Source: Streptomyces rishiriensis
GTDB taxonomy: Bacteria > Actinomycetota > Actinomycetes > Streptomycetales > Streptomycetaceae
Direction: 5' to 3'
Length of the DNA stretch: 64,000 nucleotides
Assembly: GCF_003112535.1 (NCBI RefSeq)
Contig: NZ_BEWA01000021.1
Coordinates: 62,001 to 126,000, forward strand
In this document: positions 33,838 to 42,562 of the stretch, piece after piece
How the letters are laid out: every line of letters starts with the position of its first letter
Position numbering within the stretch: the first letter of the stretch is position 1
Program-made: the position numbers and the translations under genes
The notes under the pieces: generated by a model
Told to the model about the DNA's origin: nothing
Databases searched by the model: none
Seen by the model: only the letters and a program-made list of their open reading frames with translations

Positions 33838-34362
33838 TCAAGGAGCCGCGCGGAAGGAGCCTGTCAGGGGCAGGCGTCCCCGACGGCGCACCTCGGGCAC
33901 GGCGACTCCCGCCGCCTCGAAGGGCTCCTCGGCGCCGTCCGCGTGGAACCCGGCACGGGCGTAGAAGCGGCGGGCCGGGGCGTTGTCCCTGAGCACCCAG
34001 AGCCGCATGCCGGGGTGCCCCAGGGCCTCGGCCCGCCGTGCCGCCTCCTCCAGGAGCGCGCGTCCGAGGCCGGTGCCGATGTGCTCGACGGACACATAGA
34101 GCGCGCACAACTCGGCCTCGCCAGTGGGGACTTCGCCGTCCCGGTCAGGGCCGTGGGCGGGCCGGCCCACCACCGTCCCGGCCCGCTCCGCGACCAGGTT
34201 CACCACGCCGGGCCCGCCCTGCCCGAAACCGGCCCTGCGGCGCTCGGCGTCCTCGGCGACGCTCAGCGCGTCCGGGTACGCCTGCGGCATCAGCCCGCGA
34301 TAGGCCCACTGCCGGCCGCGCACGCGGATCTCCGAGACGCGCTCGACGTCCGCGAGCACCAT
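33838..34362 (-). CDS. GNAT-family N-acetyltransferase
   Basis: The 174-residue protein has the GNAT core: ELCALYVSVEHIGTGLGRALLEEA (acetyl-CoA loop GTGLG), MRLWVLRDNAPARRFYARAGF. It should transfer acetyl from acetyl-CoA to an amine; the substrate is unknown. The ATG at 34362 is directly preceded by ACGGGAG, too close to act as a ribosome site. In-frame sequence upstream (VRE) resembles the usual family start but offers no start codon before the preceding gene's stop. The true start therefore remains uncertain. It lies 28 bases downstream of the RidA gene. Confidence 0.85.
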   Translation of the reverse strand: MVLADVERVSEIRVRGRQWAYRGLMPQAYPDALSVAEDAERRRAGFGQGGPGVVNLVAERAGTVVGRPAHGPDRDGEVPTGEAELCALYVSVEHIGTGLGRALLEEAARRAEALGHPGMRLWVLRDNAPARRFYARAGFHADGAEEPFEAAGVAVPEVRRRGRLPLTGSFRAAP

Positions 34363-34390
34363 CTCCCGTACCGGCGGGGCCGCCGCCGAG

Positions 34391-34726
34391 TCACCCGCCC
34401 ACCACCGCGAACGCCTCGATCTCCATCAGTAACTCCGGGCGGACCAGCGCCGCGACCTGCACCGCCGAGGCGGCGGGGAGGCGGTCGTCGGCCATGTGCG
34501 CGGCCCGGGCCTCGCGGATGGCAGGCATATGGGCCATGTCCGTGACGAAGTAGGTGAGTTTGACGACGTCGTCGAAGGTGGCGCCCACGGCGGCCAGACA
34601 GCGCCGCAGATTCTCGAAGACCTGCCGGGCCTGCGCCCGCGGGTCCCCCTCGCCGACCACCGCGCCGTGCTCGTCCATCGCCAACTGGCCGGCCACGGCC
34701 ACGAATCGGCCCGTGGCCGTCACCAC
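34391..34726 (-). CDS. RidA-family protein, possibly frameshifted at its 5' end
   Basis: The visible 111 residues match the RidA/YjgF family, whose members hydrolyse reactive enamine/imine intermediates: VAGQLAMDEHGAVVGEGD, QARQVFENLRRCLAAVGATF, VVKLTYFVTD, VQVAALVRPELLMEIEAFAVV. The family is usually 125-130 residues. The only in-frame start is a GTG at 34726 with no ribosome site, yet coding-like sequence (RTTAPDGVAPATQYAH) continues upstream in the same frame. An ATG at 34785 with a plausible N-terminus (MSEP) is out of frame by one base. A one-base deletion near 34770-34780, or a sequencing error, would explain this. Confidence 0.8.
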   Translation of the reverse strand: MVTATGRFVAVAGQLAMDEHGAVVGEGDPRAQARQVFENLRRCLAAVGATFDDVVKLTYFVTDMAHMPAIREARAAHMADDRLPAASAVQVAALVRPELLMEIEAFAVVGG

Positions 34727-34858
34727 ATGCGCGTACTGGGTCGCGGGGGCGACGCCGTCGGGGGCGGTCGTCCTGGTTCGCTCATGCGTCCATGGTGGAC
34801 CGCCTCTCCGACGACGTGCCCGGCGGCCTCCGCGCCCCCGGCACGGCGGCCGCGCCGC

Positions 34859-36436
34859 TCAGCCGCGGAAGCCCAGCAGCCCGTGCAGCGTCGAGCCGTG
34901 GGCCGAGGGCTGCGCGACCTTCGACGCCGGCGGCTCGGGGTCGGGCTGCGCCGGGCACACCGCGTCGGCCTCGCCGCTCCCGCGCGGCACGACGCCGTCG
35001 GCCAGGTACGCCGCCAGGTGCTTGTCCAGGCAGGCGTTCCCGCTCAGCGTGATGCCGTGGTTCTGGCCGCCCTCCTCGACCACCAGGCTGGAGCCGCGCA
35101 GCAGGGCGTGGACCGTCGCGCCGCCCTCGAACGGGGTGGCCGCGTCGTTCGTCGCCTGGAACAGCAGGACCGGCGGCAGGTCGCCGTTGACGAGGTTCAG
35201 TGGAGCCAGGGACCGGGTCGGCCAGAAGGCGCACGGCGCGTTGTACCAGGCGTTGTTCCAGGTCATGAAGGGCGCCTTGGCGTACACCGACCAGTTGTCC
35301 GCGCGCCACTGGTCCCAGTCGCGGGGCCAGGAGGAGTCCCGGCACTGCACCGAGGTGTAGACGCTGTAGCCGTTGTCCCCCGCCGCGTCGACCGCGGCGA
35401 AGTTCTCGTACGCCTCGACCAGCGGGCCGACGTCCGAGGCGTTCACGTAGGCCGCGAACGCCTCGGCGAGGTGGGGCCAGTAACCGTTGTAGTAACCGCC
35501 CGGCATGAAGGTGTCCTCCAGTTCGGAGGCGCCCACCTTGCCGCCGGCCGGCTTCTTCGCCAGGGCCGCCCGCATCGCGTACCACTCCGTCTCGACCTGC
35601 TCCGGGTCGGCGCCCAGCCTGTAGGTCTTGTCGTGCCGGGCGATCCAGGCCATCAGGGCGCGGTGACGGTCGTTGAAGGCGAGGTCCTGGGTGAGGTTGT
35701 CCTCGTACCAGACGCCGGTCGGGTCGACGATCGAGTCCAGGACCAGGCGCCGCACCCGCTGCGGGTAGAGCTTGGCGTACACCGCGCCGAGGTAGGTGCC
35801 GTACGAGTAGCCGAAGTAGTTCAGCCGCTCGGCGCCGACCGCGGCGCGGATCGCGTCCATGTCCCGTACGGCGTCGACCGTGTCGATGTACGGCAGGACG
35901 TCGGCGTACTTCTTGCCGCAGGCCTCGGCGAAGGACCGGGCGCGTTCGAGGCCGGCCCGCTCGATCGCCTCGGTGAGGGGCACGGAGTCGGGGCGGACGG
36001 GGGCGAAGTGGCCGGGCCTGCAGTCCAGGGCGGGGGTGCTCCTGCCCACCCCCCGCGGGTCGAAGCCGATCACGTCGTACTGCGCCGAGACGGCCTTGGG
36101 CAGCGCCGAGGCGACGAACCCGGCGAGGCTCAGCCCCTGGCCGCCGGGCCCGCCGGGGTTGACCAGCAGGGGGCCCTGGTACGTCTTCGCGGTGTGCTGG
36201 ACGCGTGACAGCGCCAGCGTGATCTGCTTCCCGCCCGGCCGGGCGTGGTCGAGCGGCACCTTCAGCGACGCGCACTGCAGCGTCGGCCGGTCGGCGACGC
36301 CGCAGCTCTTCCAGGCGAGCTTCGCCGCGGAGGCGGGGGCCGCGGGGTGCGACGGGCTCGCGCCGGCGGGCACGGCCGTGACCGTCCCGGCCACGACTGC
36401 GGCGGCGGCGCACAGCACGGCTGCGCGTTTGTTCAT
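34859..36436 (-). CDS. Secreted tripeptidyl-aminopeptidase-type alpha/beta hydrolase
   Basis: The 525-residue protein begins with a Sec signal peptide (NKRAAVLCAAAAVVAGTVTAVPAGASPSH). The oxyanion loop is NPGGPGGQG (93-101). The nucleophile is S211 in YFGYSYGTYLG. The C-terminal TAP-like domain includes PPVLLFQATNDAATPFEGG (acid) and NHGITLSGNACL (histidine). This is the S33-type family of Streptomyces extracellular tripeptidyl aminopeptidases and mycelium-associated proteases (SlpD/E-like), which remove tripeptides from protein N-termini. GGGAG lies 8 bases before the ATG. It is probably monocistronic. Cysteines at 45, 55, 139 and 173 suggest disulfides. Confidence 0.9.
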   Translation of the reverse strand: MNKRAAVLCAAAAVVAGTVTAVPAGASPSHPAAPASAAKLAWKSCGVADRPTLQCASLKVPLDHARPGGKQITLALSRVQHTAKTYQGPLLVNPGGPGGQGLSLAGFVASALPKAVSAQYDVIGFDPRGVGRSTPALDCRPGHFAPVRPDSVPLTEAIERAGLERARSFAEACGKKYADVLPYIDTVDAVRDMDAIRAAVGAERLNYFGYSYGTYLGAVYAKLYPQRVRRLVLDSIVDPTGVWYEDNLTQDLAFNDRHRALMAWIARHDKTYRLGADPEQVETEWYAMRAALAKKPAGGKVGASELEDTFMPGGYYNGYWPHLAEAFAAYVNASDVGPLVEAYENFAAVDAAGDNGYSVYTSVQCRDSSWPRDWDQWRADNWSVYAKAPFMTWNNAWYNAPCAFWPTRSLAPLNLVNGDLPPVLLFQATNDAATPFEGGATVHALLRGSSLVVEEGGQNHGITLSGNACLDKHLAAYLADGVVPRGSGEADAVCPAQPDPEPPASKVAQPSAHGSTLHGLLGFRG

Positions 36437-36579
36437 GGACTGCTCCCGGGACGAAAGGGGCCGGCGACGGCGGACCGCGCAGGTCACGGCCCTTGCCGAT
36501 CGTCCCGGAAAGATCGTCAGAAAATACCTGTTCTGAGGCTTATTGACCCGTTCGTGTAGTCGGATGCGCTCTAACGCGC

Positions 36580-37623
36580 TCAGAGCAGCGTGAGCTGGGT
36601 GGGTCCGGCCGCGGCGGGCTCCTCGGCCGCGGCGGGCGGCCGGATCCGGCGGGGCGTTCCCGCGCGCGTGGGGCCGATGCCGTACTCCTCGGCGAGTTCG
36701 TGCACCTGACGGGTGATCCGGCGCTGGTACCACTTCGGGGCGTAGGCGCCGTCCGCGTAGAGCCGTTCGTAGCGGCGCACCAGGTGGGGGTGGTGCTGCC
36801 CGAGCCAGGCCATGAACCACTCGCGGGCGCCGGGGCGCAGATGCAGTGCGAGCGGGGTGACGGAGGTGGCCCCGGCGGCCGCGACCGCCCGGACGGTGGC
36901 GCGCAGTTGAGCCGGATCGTCGCCCAGGAACGGGATCACCGGCGCCATCAGCACCCCGCAGCCGATGCCGTGGTCGGTGAGGGTCCGCACCACGTCCAGG
37001 CGGCGCTGCGGGGCCGGGGTGCCCGGCTCGACGGTGCGCCACAGCTCGGTGTCGGTGAAGCCCACGGAGACCGAGACCCCGACGTCGGTCACCTCGGCGG
37101 ACTGCCGCAGCAGGTCGAGGTCGCGCAGGATCAGAGTGCCCTTGGTCAGGATGGAGAAGGGGTTCGCCCGGTCGCGCAGGGCGGACAGGATGCCCGGCAT
37201 CAGCCGGTAGCGGCCCTCGGCGCGCTGGTAGCAGTCGACGTTGGTGCCCATCGCGACGTGCTCGCCCTGCCAGCGGGGCGAGGCGAGCTGGCGGCGCAGC
37301 AGCTCCGGCGCGTTCACCTTGACGACGATCTGGGTGTCGAAGCCGATCCCGGTGTCGAGGTCGAGATAGCTGTGCGTGCGGCGGGCGAAACAGTAGACGC
37401 ACGCGTGCGTGCAGCCGCGGTAGGGGTTCACCGTCCACTCGAACGGCATCCGGGAGGCGCCCGGCACCCGGTTGAGGATCGAGCGGGCGCGGATCTCGTG
37501 GAAGGTGATGCCGGCGAACTCGGGCGTGTCGAACGTCCTGGTCGTGACCGCGGCCGCCCCGAACAGCGCGGCGTCCGCCGGCCGGTCGTGGCGGGTCTCC
37601 ACGGTGAGGTTCTCCCAGCGCAT
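36580..37623 (-). CDS. Radical SAM protein, Rv2578c type
   Basis: The 347-residue protein carries the radical SAM cluster motif CxxxCxxC in GCTHACVYCFARRTH near residues 58-70. ILTKGTLILRDLDLL and VGVSVSVGFTDTELW match the SplB/Rv2578c-like group. The family's reaction is not established to my knowledge; resemblance to spore photoproduct lyase hints at nucleic-acid repair. GAGGAG lies 6 bases before the ATG. A LexA-like box (37656-37667) with TATTGT next to it lies 30-45 bases upstream, which fits a DNA-damage role. The C-terminus is Pro/Ala-rich. Confidence 0.88.
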   Translation of the reverse strand: MRWENLTVETRHDRPADAALFGAAAVTTRTFDTPEFAGITFHEIRARSILNRVPGASRMPFEWTVNPYRGCTHACVYCFARRTHSYLDLDTGIGFDTQIVVKVNAPELLRRQLASPRWQGEHVAMGTNVDCYQRAEGRYRLMPGILSALRDRANPFSILTKGTLILRDLDLLRQSAEVTDVGVSVSVGFTDTELWRTVEPGTPAPQRRLDVVRTLTDHGIGCGVLMAPVIPFLGDDPAQLRATVRAVAAAGATSVTPLALHLRPGAREWFMAWLGQHHPHLVRRYERLYADGAYAPKWYQRRITRQVHELAEEYGIGPTRAGTPRRIRPPAAAEEPAAAGPTQLTLL

Positions 37624-37655
37624 GACGTCTCCTCGGTAGCACTGCCCACACAATA

Positions 37656-37667
37656 GAACATCTGTTC
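37656..37667 (-). promoter_or_regulatory. LexA (SOS) box upstream of the radical SAM gene
   Basis: Reverse strand: GAACAGATGTTC, matching the gram-positive/actinobacterial SOS consensus CGAACRNRYGTTYG at the GAAC-n4-GTTC core and at R, R and Y. It is immediately followed by TATTGT, a good -10. Bound LexA would block the promoter. Confidence 0.65.
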
Positions 37668-37825
37668 CCATGATCGTGCGAGGACTCTTTCGGGACCGGT
37701 TTCCGATCGGCGGACGATCGCTTCGGCGACCCCGATTTGGGCGGCCGTGGACCGGGGTGGTTGGCTTGCCCCGAACCTGAGGCACCCCTGAGCAACCCTG
37801 AGCAACACGGACCTGGAGGAACCCC

Positions 37826-38269
37826 ATGGCGCAGGTCGAGGCCACCACCGAGCGGGTCGTCGCGGCGGACCCGGAAAAGGTGTTCGACACGATCGCCGAC
37901 TACAGCGGCACGCGCGGGAATCTGCTGACCGAGCACTTCAGCGAGTACGAGGTGCGCGAGGGCGGCGACGGCGAGGGCACCCTCGTCCACTGGAAGCTCC
38001 AGGCCACCAGCAAGCGCGTCCGCGACTGTCTCCTGGAGGTCGCCGAACCGACCGACGGCGAGCTCGTGGAGAAGGACCGCAACTCCTCGATGGTCACCGT
38101 CTGGCGCGTCACCCCGGCCGGCGAGGGCAGGTCCCGCGTCGTCGTCACCACCACGTGGAACGGCGCCGGCGGCATCGGCGGCTTCTTCGAGAAGACCTTC
38201 GCCCCCAAGGGCCTCGGCCGGATCTACGACGGCGTCCTCGCCAACCTCGCCGCCGAGGTCGAGAAGTAG
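37826..38269 (+). CDS. SRPBCC-family protein
   Basis: The 147-residue protein is a single START/Bet v1-like domain (polyketide cyclase/dehydrase and lipid-transport superfamily), from VEATTERVVAADPEKVFDTIADYSG to the terminal helix FAPKGLGRIYDGVLANLAAEV. Such domains bind hydrophobic ligands; no catalytic motif is evident. The start is well supported by TGGAGGAACC before the ATG. Just upstream CCTGAG is repeated at 37776, 37787 and 37797 with near-helical spacing. The ligand is unknown. Confidence 0.87.
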   Translation: MAQVEATTERVVAADPEKVFDTIADYSGTRGNLLTEHFSEYEVREGGDGEGTLVHWKLQATSKRVRDCLLEVAEPTDGELVEKDRNSSMVTVWRVTPAGEGRSRVVVTTTWNGAGGIGGFFEKTFAPKGLGRIYDGVLANLAAEVEK

Positions 38270-38367
38270 GCCAACGCCCCTGCGTTCCCGGGTGCGTTGA
38301 TCGCCGTCACCGGATCGAGTGGTTCTCCCTTGTGATCGGGACGGCCCCGTAACTCGTCGTACTTGCT

Positions 38368-38396
38368 CACAGTTGTCGCTTTACGCGACAACTGTG
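38368..38396. promoter_or_regulatory. Long perfect palindrome before the MFS remnant
   Basis: CACAGTTGTCGC (38368-38379) and GCGACAACTGTG (38385-38396) are perfect inverted arms around TTTAC. The site ends 27 bases before the ATG of the truncated exporter gene, where TetR- or MarR-type repressors of exporters usually bind. It could also terminate transcription from the SRPBCC gene, but there is no T-tract. Confidence 0.65.
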
Positions 38397-38423
38397 TGGC
38401 GGGTGCGACGAGGGGAACGGCTG

Positions 38424-38975
38424 ATGGGCGCAACCACTCTGGTGCAGGACGAGCCGGTCACGGCGACTCCCGCGAAGGCCCCGCCGCCGTCGCCCGCCGA
38501 CGCGGCGGGACCGGCCCGGCGCCGCGTGCGGCTGGTGTTCTTCGCCCTCATGCTCGCGCTGCTCCTCGCGGCGCTGGAGCAGATGATCGTCGCCACCGCC
38601 CTGCCGAGGATCGTCGGCGAACTGCACGGCCCGGACCGGATGTCCTGGGCGATCACCGCCTGCCTGCTCACCGCCACCGTCACCCTCCCGGTGTACGGCA
38701 AACCCGGCAACCTCCTCGGCCGCAAGGGCGTCTTCCAGTTCGCGATCGTCGTCTCCGCGCTCGCCGGGCGCGCCCGCACCATGGACCAGCTGATCGCCTT
38801 CCGCGCCGTCCAGGGCGTCGGCGCGGGCGGACTGCTGACCGGGGTGCAGGCGATCGATCTGTCGTGCGGCGAGTACACCGTCATCGCCGCCGGCTACCCG
38901 CCGGCCGCCTCCGTCCTGCGGGTGACCGGAGGCGGGCGAACGGAACACGACCTGCAGCTCGGCCACGAGGACTGA
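38424..38975 (+). pseudogene. Truncated DHA2-type MFS exporter
   Basis: The 183-residue frame starts with a good ribosome site (AGGGGAACGG). It reproduces the first four membrane helices of a 14-helix drug exporter: VFFALMLALLLAALEQMIVATALPRI, then MSWAITACLLTATVTLPVYG, then motif-A-like GKPGNLLGRKG, then FRAVQGVGAGGLLTG. The normal motif A aspartate is absent (KPGN). After about residue 150 the similarity ends and the last 30 residues look random. A complete protein would be about 500 residues or more. It is most likely a decayed exporter, with its operator still intact; a functional mini-protein is unlikely. Confidence 0.75.
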
Positions 38976-39127
38976 CCCCGCGCGGGCACAGCCCAAACGT
39001 ACGGCGTACCCCGGCGCACCGACGTGAAACCAATTCCAGGATTGCGGCCCGCACCGACCGGCGTGCGCCGTACGGTGGGCACTGCGGGACAGATCTTGCA
39101 CAGCTCTGGGGAGAGAGGGCCTGCACC

Positions 39128-41677
39128 ATGGACCGTGGCACCGAGAGGGACGCACCTCCCCGCCGCGGAACCGCGAGGGAGACGACGACCGAGGCGACGA
39201 GCGAGGCGGAACGGGGGTCGCCGCGTCCTGAGGGCGAGGAGCCCGCCGACGCCGGGCGCGTCCCCCTGGCCGTGGTCGTGGTGGACCGCGAGGGCCTCGT
39301 CTCCCACTGGAGCGCCGGCGCACGCCGGCTCTTCGGCGTCGCCAAGGACGAGGCGATCGGGCAGCCGGCCATCGACCTCCTCCCCGTCTCCGGCGCGCTC
39401 CCCGACCCCGACGACGACTTCGCCGCAGACGCCTACGGCGAGTACGCCGCCTACGACGGCCTCGGCCCCGGCCTGGACTCCTCCCTCGACCGCGGGCTCG
39501 GGTACCCGGCCGCCGGACGGGCCCGGCTGACGGTGCCCGCGCCGGACGGCGGCCATGAGCGCGTCGACGTGCTGTGGTGGGCCTACCCGCTGGTCGGACC
39601 GGGGACGGAACGGCTGCTGGTGCTGGCCGCCGACGCGACGGCCCTGCGTCCGGAGGAACCGGCGACCCCGTCGGCCGTCGAACGCATCGCCCCCGGCTTC
39701 GCCCTGCACACGGACTTCCCCGGCGCCGAGGAGCTCGCCCGCCGGCTGCCCGAGATCCTGCCCAGCATGAGCGTCGGCGAAAGCGCCCGCATCGTCGCGC
39801 AGGTCCTCGAACTCGGCTACCCCGTCATGGAGTTCAGCCAGAACGACCGGGTGCCCGTGACCCCCGACTGGGGCGTTGCCCGGCGGGTCGAACGCCGGGC
39901 GCGCCGGGAGCGCGCCGCCCGCGCCGCCGCCGAAGGGCTGCCCGTAGCGCAGGATCCGGCCGACGAGGGCGAGGACCTCGAGTACGTCGCCGTCCGCGAG
40001 CGGCTGGAGTTCCTCAACGAGGTCAGCGGGAGGATCGGTACCTCCCTCGACCTGTCCCGCACCATCGTCGAGGTCAGCCGGGCCGTGGTCCCGCGCTTCA
40101 CCGACGTCGCCGGCACGTATCTGCGGGAACAGGTCGTCGCCGGCGAGGGGTTCCCGGACGGCGTGCCGGACACCACCACCCTGTGGCACCGCGTGGCCCT
40201 GGAGCACACCGACGAGCCCGGCCGCTGGGACGACGTCGTGCCCGTGGGCGAGGCCATGCCGTTTCCCGCGCACACCCCGTTCTTCCAGTGCATGACCACC
40301 GGCGAGCCCGTCCTGGTGCCGCGGATCAGCGAGCAGATGGGCCACGCCATCGCCTCGCAGTTCGAGAAGCGGGACATCCGGCCCCTGATCACCGGCCGCT
40401 CCATGCTCGTCGTCCCGCTCAAGGCCCGTGACGTCGTCCTCGGCTTCATGATCCTGCTGCGCCACCCCGAGCGTTCCCTCTTCAACGACATGGACCGGGT
40501 CACGGGCGCGGAACTCGCCGCCCGCGCGGGCCTGGTGCTCGACAACGCGCGCATGTACACCCACCAGGAGAGCGTCGCGGAGACCCTCCAGGACAGCATG
40601 CTGCCGCACATCCCGCCGCGCATGGCGGCCTGCGACCTCGCCACCCGCTATCTGCCGGGCACGCTGCTCGGGCGGGTCGGCGGGGACTGGTTCGACTCGG
40701 TGAAGCTGCCCGGCGCGCGCACCGCGCTCGTCGTCGGCGACGTCATGGGACACGGTCTCCACTCCGCCGCCATGATGGGCCAGTTGCGCACGGCCGTGCA
40801 GACGATGGCCGCCCTCGATCTGCCGCCCGCCCAACTCCTGCGCAACCTCGACGATCTGGCGCAACGGCTGGGCGACACCTATCTCGCGACCTGTCTGTAC
40901 GCCGTCTACGACCCGATCGCGGGCGAGCTGCAGCTCGCCAACGCGGGCCACATCCCCCCGGTGCTGGTGCGCGCCGCCGACGGCCGCAGCGAGCTGCTCG
41001 ACCTGCCCACCGGCGCGCCCATCGGCGTGGGCGGGGTGCCCTTCGAGGCGGTCCGCGTCCGCGTGGAACCGGGGGACCGGCTGGTGATGTGCACCGACGG
41101 GCTGGTGGAGATGCGCGGCGAGGACATCGGCGTGGGCCTGGCGGCCCTGTGCGAGTCCGCGGCCCATCCGGCCGCCTCCATGGACGACGCCTGCGACACC
41201 ATCGTCCGCGCCCTCGCCGCGACCTTCTCCCGGGCCGGCCACGCCGACCGCAAGGACGACGTCGCCCTGCTCATGGCCAGGCTCGCCGGCATCGAACCCG
41301 GCGACGTCGCCGAGTGGCGCCTCGCCCTCGACCCGGCCGAGGTCGCCCGGGCCCGCGCCGTGGTCCGCGAGCAGCTCCACGGCTGGGGGCTGGGCTCGCT
41401 CGCCGAGCCCGCCGAGCTCATGGTGAGCGAGCTGGTCACCAACGCCGTACGGCACTCCCGCCGGCGCTCCGTGGGGCTGCGTCTCGTCCGCGGCGACACC
41501 CTGCTGTGCGAGGTCGAGGACGACGATCACGAACTGCCGAACCTGCTGAGCGCCGGACCCGGCGACGAGGCCGGGCGGGGGCTGCGCGTGGTGAGCGCGC
41601 TGGCCCGGGAGTGGGGTGCCAGCCGCACGGCGGAGGGCAAGTCGGTGTGGTTCGAGCTGACGCTGCCGCGCCGCTGA
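39128..41677 (+). CDS. PAS-GAF-SpoIIE (PP2C) phosphatase with C-terminal anti-sigma-type kinase domain
   Basis: The 849-residue cytoplasmic signalling protein has a PAS domain (about 50-185, AVVVVDREGLVSHWSAGARRLFG), a helical linker, a GAF domain (about 290-450), a SpoIIE/PP2C phosphatase (about 485-720) and an HATPase_c domain of RsbW type (about 740-849). PP2C metal motifs GGDWFD (near 518), GDVMGHG, CTDGLVE and RKDDVALL are intact. The kinase domain keeps ELVTNAVRHS and GRGLRVVSAL. It should dephosphorylate an anti-anti-sigma factor and perhaps rephosphorylate it or bind sigma. No partner genes are adjacent. The ribosome region GGGGAGAGAGGG supports ATG 39128. Confidence 0.92.
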   Translation: MDRGTERDAPPRRGTARETTTEATSEAERGSPRPEGEEPADAGRVPLAVVVVDREGLVSHWSAGARRLFGVAKDEAIGQPAIDLLPVSGALPDPDDDFAADAYGEYAAYDGLGPGLDSSLDRGLGYPAAGRARLTVPAPDGGHERVDVLWWAYPLVGPGTERLLVLAADATALRPEEPATPSAVERIAPGFALHTDFPGAEELARRLPEILPSMSVGESARIVAQVLELGYPVMEFSQNDRVPVTPDWGVARRVERRARRERAARAAAEGLPVAQDPADEGEDLEYVAVRERLEFLNEVSGRIGTSLDLSRTIVEVSRAVVPRFTDVAGTYLREQVVAGEGFPDGVPDTTTLWHRVALEHTDEPGRWDDVVPVGEAMPFPAHTPFFQCMTTGEPVLVPRISEQMGHAIASQFEKRDIRPLITGRSMLVVPLKARDVVLGFMILLRHPERSLFNDMDRVTGAELAARAGLVLDNARMYTHQESVAETLQDSMLPHIPPRMAACDLATRYLPGTLLGRVGGDWFDSVKLPGARTALVVGDVMGHGLHSAAMMGQLRTAVQTMAALDLPPAQLLRNLDDLAQRLGDTYLATCLYAVYDPIAGELQLANAGHIPPVLVRAADGRSELLDLPTGAPIGVGGVPFEAVRVRVEPGDRLVMCTDGLVEMRGEDIGVGLAALCESAAHPAASMDDACDTIVRALAATFSRAGHADRKDDVALLMARLAGIEPGDVAEWRLALDPAEVARARAVVREQLHGWGLGSLAEPAELMVSELVTNAVRHSRRRSVGLRLVRGDTLLCEVEDDDHELPNLLSAGPGDEAGRGLRVVSALAREWGASRTAEGKSVWFELTLPRR

Positions 41678-41836
41678 ACGCGGTGGCCGGGCCGCCCGGC
41701 CGGTGTGCGCCCGCGTGCGGATCCCGGACGCCGCGTGAAGGAACGCGCCCCGCGCTTGTCGCGACGGCCGGGGAGCGGTAGACCGTACTCGCCCGTCGCT
41801 TACGGCGGATCGGCCTTGCGTCCTGGGGAGTTGGGC

Positions 41837-42562
41837 ATGAGCGTGGCGAGTCGGTACCGGGCGGCGTGGGAGGGCTTCTGGCGGGAGGCCCCCCAGGAGC
41901 CCGGCGGGGTGTTCTGGGACGCGGACCCGAAGGTGACGGCCGCCCTGCACCTCGCCCTCTTCGAGCCCCATCTGACCGACGCCGAACTGCCGTTGGTGGA
42001 CCTCGGCTGCGGGAACGGCACGCAGACCCGGTACTTCGCGGAACGCTTCGCACAGGTGGTCGGCGCCGACCTGTCCGCCGCGGCCCTCGACCACGCCCGC
42101 CGCGCCGATCCCGCCCCCGGAGCCGCCTACCGGCTGCTGGACGCGGCGGCGAAGGGCGAGGCCGAGGCCCTGCACGCCGAGGTGGGGGACGCCAACGTCT
42201 ACATGCGGGGCGTCCTGCACCAGTGCGAGCCCGCCGACCGGCAGCCGCTCATGGACGGGATCGCCGCGCTGGTGGGCCGGCGCGGCCGGGCCTTCCTCGT
42301 GGAACTGTCGGAGGCCGCCCGGCCTGTCCTCGGCGCTCTGGCACAGAGCCCGGCCGGTCCGCCGCCGAAGCTGGCGCCGATCTTCCGGCACGGCATCGCC
42401 CCCGGCGAGGTCGCCGACGACGCGGTGCCCGGCTATCTGCGGACCGCCGGGCTCACGGTCCTGGCGTCCGGCGACCTGCCCCTCGTCACGACCGAGTCGG
42501 CGCCGGACGGCACCCGGATCGAGCTGCCGTCGACATGGTTCGTGACCGCCCGGGAGGTGTGA
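41837..42562 (+). CDS. Class I SAM-dependent methyltransferase
   Basis: The 241-residue protein has a Rossmann methyltransferase fold: LVDLGCGNGTQTRYFAERF (SAM motif I near residues 54-72), VVGADLSAAALDHARR (motif II acid), and MRGVLHQCEPADRQPLMD in the post-I region. The C-terminal part has LPSTWFVTARE. The substrate is unknown. The ATG lies 6 bases after GGGGAG. It lies 159 bases after the phosphatase gene and could be cotranscribed. Confidence 0.88.
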   Translation: MSVASRYRAAWEGFWREAPQEPGGVFWDADPKVTAALHLALFEPHLTDAELPLVDLGCGNGTQTRYFAERFAQVVGADLSAAALDHARRADPAPGAAYRLLDAAAKGEAEALHAEVGDANVYMRGVLHQCEPADRQPLMDGIAALVGRRGRAFLVELSEAARPVLGALAQSPAGPPPKLAPIFRHGIAPGEVADDAVPGYLRTAGLTVLASGDLPLVTTESAPDGTRIELPSTWFVTAREV

